Positions 6,265 to 7,929 of a stretch of DNA of 7,929 nucleotides are shown in pieces. The first letter of the stretch is position 1; each line of letters opens with the position of its first letter. A model generated the notes under the pieces. The model did not search any database. It was given only the letters and a program-made list of their open reading frames with translations, and had not been told where the DNA came from. The position numbers were made by a program, and so were the translations under genes. The DNA is taken from positions 1-7,929 of the forward strand of contig NKIE01000117.1 in assembly GCA_002256055.1 (NCBI GenBank), given 5' to 3'. This stretch comes from Pseudomonas sp. PGPPP3. Lineage in GTDB: Bacteria > Pseudomonadota > Gammaproteobacteria > Pseudomonadales > Pseudomonadaceae.

Positions 6265-7092
6265 ATGCGTAACGATGCACTCGACGAACTTGATCAGATG
6301 CCCAGTCTTTCCAGTGGCAGCCGTGATCGCGATGACTTTGCGGCGTCGCGTGCCGCTGAGATGCCGGCGTCATCGTCGTCCCATCCGACGGCAGCTGCCT
6401 TGGCGCCAAAGTCGGCCAATACGGGACCGCTGTGGGCGCTGCTCGGGGCTTCACTGATCGCGCTGGCAGGTTTGAGCTGGTGGAGTTTTCAGCAGATATC
6501 CCTGATGGAACAGCAGCTGGTAGCAACCCAGGAGAGCTTTGCCCGTATCAGCGAAGATGCGGCGGGTCGTTTGCAGGACATTTCCGGCAAGGTGGTGGCC
6601 ACCGAGTCGAGCGTGACGGGTGAAAACGAAGCGCTGAAACTGCGTCTCAAACAACTGGAAAATAAGCTCGCCGAACTGGGCAAGCAGCAGCAGACCGTTG
6701 GCGCTCAACAGGGCGCTCAAGGCAAGCGCATGGAACAGCTGGCTGCCGATGTAAAGGCTCAAGTTGCAAGTGCCGGGCAGCTGGACACCAAGCTCAAGAG
6801 CCTGGAGGCAGGGCAGGTGGCGCTCAAGGCCGGGCAAGCTGACGCTGGTAAGTTGGATGCGCAATTGAAGGCTGTTGCAGCCGATGTGGCCGAGCTGAAA
6901 AAACAGGGCAATCCAACCCAGGCCATTAGCCGTCTGGAGCAGGATCTACTGGTGCTGCGTAGCGAGCTGGATAACCGTCAAGGGCAAAGCAATACGGCGG
7001 AGTTCGATGCCTTCCGGGCGCAGATGACGCGCAACATCAGCACCCTGCAAAGCCAGGTGCAGAACCTGCAGCAGCAAATCAGCGCGCGTTAA
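6265..7092 (+). CDS. Single-pass inner-membrane protein with long periplasmic coiled coil, function unknown
   Basis: A 275-residue protein with a polar, Ser/Ala-rich N-terminus (1-53), one transmembrane helix (about 55-75, ending LSWWSFQ) and a C-terminal domain that is almost wholly helical coiled coil (about 78-275), rich in Gln, Lys, Glu and Ala with heptad-like Leu spacing. The helix is too far from the N-terminus for a cleaved signal peptide, so the expected topology is N-in, coiled coil in the periplasm. Two similar segments, SAGQLDTKLKSL (169-180) and DAGKLDAQLKAV (193-204), lie 24 residues apart and suggest internal duplication. Such proteins are often labelled 'ATPase' by coiled-coil similarity, but there is no Walker motif. 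The start ATG at 6265 has only a weak upstream GCGGG. It is monocistronic: its own promoter precedes it and a terminator follows 17 bp after the stop. A scaffold or envelope-spanning role is inference. Confidence 0.82.
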   Translation: MRNDALDELDQMPSLSSGSRDRDDFAASRAAEMPASSSSHPTAAALAPKSANTGPLWALLGASLIALAGLSWWSFQQISLMEQQLVATQESFARISEDAAGRLQDISGKVVATESSVTGENEALKLRLKQLENKLAELGKQQQTVGAQQGAQGKRMEQLAADVKAQVASAGQLDTKLKSLEAGQVALKAGQADAGKLDAQLKAVAADVAELKKQGNPTQAISRLEQDLLVLRSELDNRQGQSNTAEFDAFRAQMTRNISTLQSQVQNLQQQISAR

Positions 7093-7103
7093 ACCGTGGC
7101 TGT

Positions 7104-7141
7104 AAAAAAGCCCCCGCATGTCGCCATGCGGGGGCTTTTTT
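7104..7141. terminator. Bidirectional intrinsic terminator between coiled-coil protein and cold-shock genes
   Basis: An 11-bp perfect stem (7110-7120 with 7125-7135) around the tetraloop TCGC, flanked by AAAAAA (7104-7109) and TTTTTT (7136-7141). It lies between two convergent genes, 11 bp past one stop and 11 bp past the other, and so ends both transcripts. Confidence 0.95.
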
Positions 7142-7152
7142 GTGGCTGCAGC

Positions 7153-7365
7153 TTAGGCCTGGACTTGAACCTGGTCAGCTTGCATGCCCTTTTGACCTTG
7201 CACGGCGATGAAGCTGACGCGCTGGCCTTCTTTCAGGCTCTTGAAGCCGTCGCTTTGGATCGCGCGGAAGTGCACGAACAGATCCGGACCGCTTTCTGGA
7301 GTGATAAAACCAAAACCTTTCTCGTCGTTAAACCCCTTGACGGTACCGCTCTGACGATCTGACAT
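7153..7365 (-). CDS. CspA-family cold-shock protein (CapB-like) with Trp11 replaced by Gly
   Basis: A 70-residue single cold-shock domain protein that binds single-stranded RNA/DNA and acts as an RNA chaperone in the cytoplasm. RNP1 is KGFGFI (16-21) and RNP2 is LFVHF (29-33); the remaining pattern ([20 protein letters not shown], then [10 protein letters not shown]) is that of the Pseudomonas CapB/CspA group. The unusual feature is at residue 11: the near-invariant KWFN reads KGFN. The codon is GGG (7333-7335), one base from the TGG of Trp. Trp11 is one of the surface aromatics that stack on nucleobases, so binding may be weaker, or this is a diverged paralogue or a sequence error. The start ATG at 7363-7365 follows an AAGGAAAG Shine-Dalgarno. 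It has its own transcript, ending at the terminator at 7104-7141. Cold induction is not shown. Confidence 0.93.
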   Translation of the reverse strand: MSDRQSGTVKGFNDEKGFGFITPESGPDLFVHFRAIQSDGFKSLKEGQRVSFIAVQGQKGMQADQVQVQA

Positions 7366-7506
7366 TTTCTTCTTTCCTTTGACGCTAAAAATTAATGACA
7401 GTCTCTTTCACATGAAAGTGAGGCTGGCTGCAAGGGGCATGAAACGTCGAGCGGGACGTAGCGGATCACAACGATCTACTGCACCAGGTCACGAATAAGG
7501 CAACCC
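7366..7506. promoter_or_regulatory. Divergent intergenic region of the cold-shock gene and the small membrane protein gene
   Basis: This 141-bp gap must contain both promoters. On the cold-shock side the leader is AT-rich with a strong Shine-Dalgarno, and a short dyad CTTTCA-CA-TGAAAG sits at 7405-7418. A possible -35/-10 pair for the cold-shock gene on the minus strand, TTTCAT and TAATTT with a 17-bp spacer (about 7386-7414), is weak. No clear promoter is seen for the plus-strand gene. I see no conserved cold-box that I can assert. Confidence 0.35.
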
Positions 7507-7683
7507 ATGCAAACACAGCAAAATCACTTTACGCCAACTCCTGCGCAAATTCCAAGCCCCCCCAAGGGTGGCGAGGCTGGCGGCGAAATAAGTGGGCTGC
7601 GCTGGCTGGTGGGGTGTTTCGTGTTGGCTGCGCTGCTGTTGGTCCGTGCGGTGACAGTCGATGATCAGGTAATTACAATTTGA
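7507..7683 (+). CDS. 58-residue predicted single-pass membrane protein, unknown function
   Basis: A small gene supported by a complete frame from ATG 7507 to TGA 7681-7683, with AAGG (7497-7500) six bases upstream. The product begins MQTQQNHFTP, has a polar Pro/Gly-rich N-terminus (about 1-30, including PSPPKGGEAGGE), one hydrophobic helix (about 33-48, LVGCFVLAALLLVRA) and a short acidic tail (VDDQVITI). With a polar, uncleaved N-terminus it is probably an inner-membrane protein; orientation is not clear. I do not recognise a family. A run of seven C at 7557-7563 lies inside the frame. The ribbon-helix-helix gene starts 34 bp after its stop on the same strand, so the two may be one transcript. 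An additional hint of reality is codon use similar to the neighbouring genes, though the protein is too short for proof. Confidence 0.6.
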   Translation: MQTQQNHFTPTPAQIPSPPKGGEAGGEISGLRWLVGCFVLAALLLVRAVTVDDQVITI

Positions 7684-7717
7684 TTAACATTTATCGAATA
7701 AAGTGAGCCGATAGTCC

Positions 7718-7906
7718 ATGGAAAACAAGACTGCGCGCCTGACGGTGTTGATTGATCCCGTCAAAAAGAAGGCGTTTGAAGAGCTGTGCTCGGCGCAGGA
7801 TTTGACGCCCTCTCAGGTGGTTCGTCAGTTGATTCGCGATTACCTGGAAACCCACGGCGCTGCCGAGCTGAGCAAAAGCAAACTGGCCGCAGCAACCCGG
7901 CCCTAG
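7718..7906 (+). CDS. Ribbon-helix-helix (CopG/Arc-type) DNA-binding protein
   Basis: A 62-residue protein with the layout of a ribbon-helix-helix domain: a short strand with alternating exposed polar residues (ARLTVLI, 6-12), helix A (PVKKKAFEELCSAQ, about 14-27), the turn DLTPSQ, and helix B (SQVVRQLIRDYLETH, about 32-46), followed by a flexible Lys/Ala tail. Such proteins dimerise through the strand and use it to read the major groove, usually as repressors, often as antitoxins. No toxin-like gene precedes it, and only 23 bp of the window remain beyond the stop, so partner and target are unknown. The ATG at 7718 has a weak Shine-Dalgarno (AAGTGAG, 7701-7707). The 50 bp upstream are strikingly AT-rich compared with the rest of the window, as for a regulatory region, and could be its own operator. 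Confidence 0.8.
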   Translation: MENKTARLTVLIDPVKKKAFEELCSAQDLTPSQVVRQLIRDYLETHGAAELSKSKLAAATRP

Positions 7907-7929
7907 GTGGAATTAGCCGCGCCTCTGGC

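Noticed and set aside
5972..6526. Open frames of about 160 codons on both strands across the 5954-6264 gap
   Set aside because: Their composition is Arg/Pro/Ser-rich with no recognisable domain, they overlap the start of the coiled-coil protein gene in other frames, and they read through several dyads; they look like chance frames in GC-rich DNA.
7557..7563. Run of seven C inside the 58-residue protein gene as a phase-variation switch
   Set aside because: Seven bases is short for a contingency locus, the frame is intact, and there is no strain comparison; it is noted only in the gene entry.
7699..7713. TAAAG ... GCCGATA resembling a FliA (sigma-28) promoter before the RHH gene
   Set aside because: The two elements are only three bases apart, where about fifteen are needed, and the second lies four bases from the start codon.
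149..7906. A defence, toxin-antitoxin, secretion or biosynthetic cluster
   Set aside because: The recognisable genes are housekeeping or common accessory types in separate transcription units; no nuclease, toxin, integrase, transposase or modular synthase motif was seen on either strand.

Overview
The window looks like ordinary Pseudomonas (Gammaproteobacteria) chromosome. It is GC-rich, its proteins read as pseudomonad types, and the order sodB / LysE-type exporter / ArgP-IciA regulator / SDR oxidoreductase matches, as far as I recall, the sodB neighbourhood of Pseudomonas aeruginosa. The species cannot be fixed from the sequence. I see no tRNA, rRNA, CRISPR array, transposase, integrase or phage gene, and no compact multi-gene defence or biosynthetic system.

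Layout, left to right. Positions 1-148 are non-coding: an imperfect hairpin repeat (27-58), then a 34-bp perfect palindrome that is the sodB terminator. sodB (149-730, minus) encodes an iron superoxide dismutase behind a leader of about 110 nt and a good sigma-70 promoter whose spacer is filled by a 23-bp dyad. argO (921-1523, minus) and argP (1623-2516, plus) are a divergent basic amino acid exporter and LysR-type regulator pair sharing a 99-bp control region. A dCache-type methyl-accepting chemotaxis protein (2524-4482, minus) converges on argP with only 7 bp between them and has a near-consensus sigma-54 promoter. An NAD(P)-dependent extended SDR enzyme (4685-5674, plus) converges on an unassigned 87-residue protein (5690-5953, minus).

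The 311-bp gap 5954-6264 holds several inverted repeats and a probable promoter for a 275-residue single-pass membrane coiled-coil protein (6265-7092, plus). That gene meets a cold-shock protein gene (7153-7365, minus) at a bidirectional terminator. The right end carries a 58-residue membrane protein (7507-7683, plus) and, 34 bp further on, a ribbon-helix-helix DNA-binding protein (7718-7906, plus), probably one transcript.

The genes form mostly independent units: oxidative stress defence, arginine/lysine export with its sensor, chemotaxis, a redox enzyme, an envelope coiled-coil protein, and an RNA chaperone. The points most worth a second look are the cold-shock protein with Gly in place of the nucleic-acid-binding Trp11, the sigma-54 site of the chemoreceptor, the dyad and 13-bp tandem duplication before sodB, and the small membrane protein/RHH pair. 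I found nothing that can be defended as a wholly new system.
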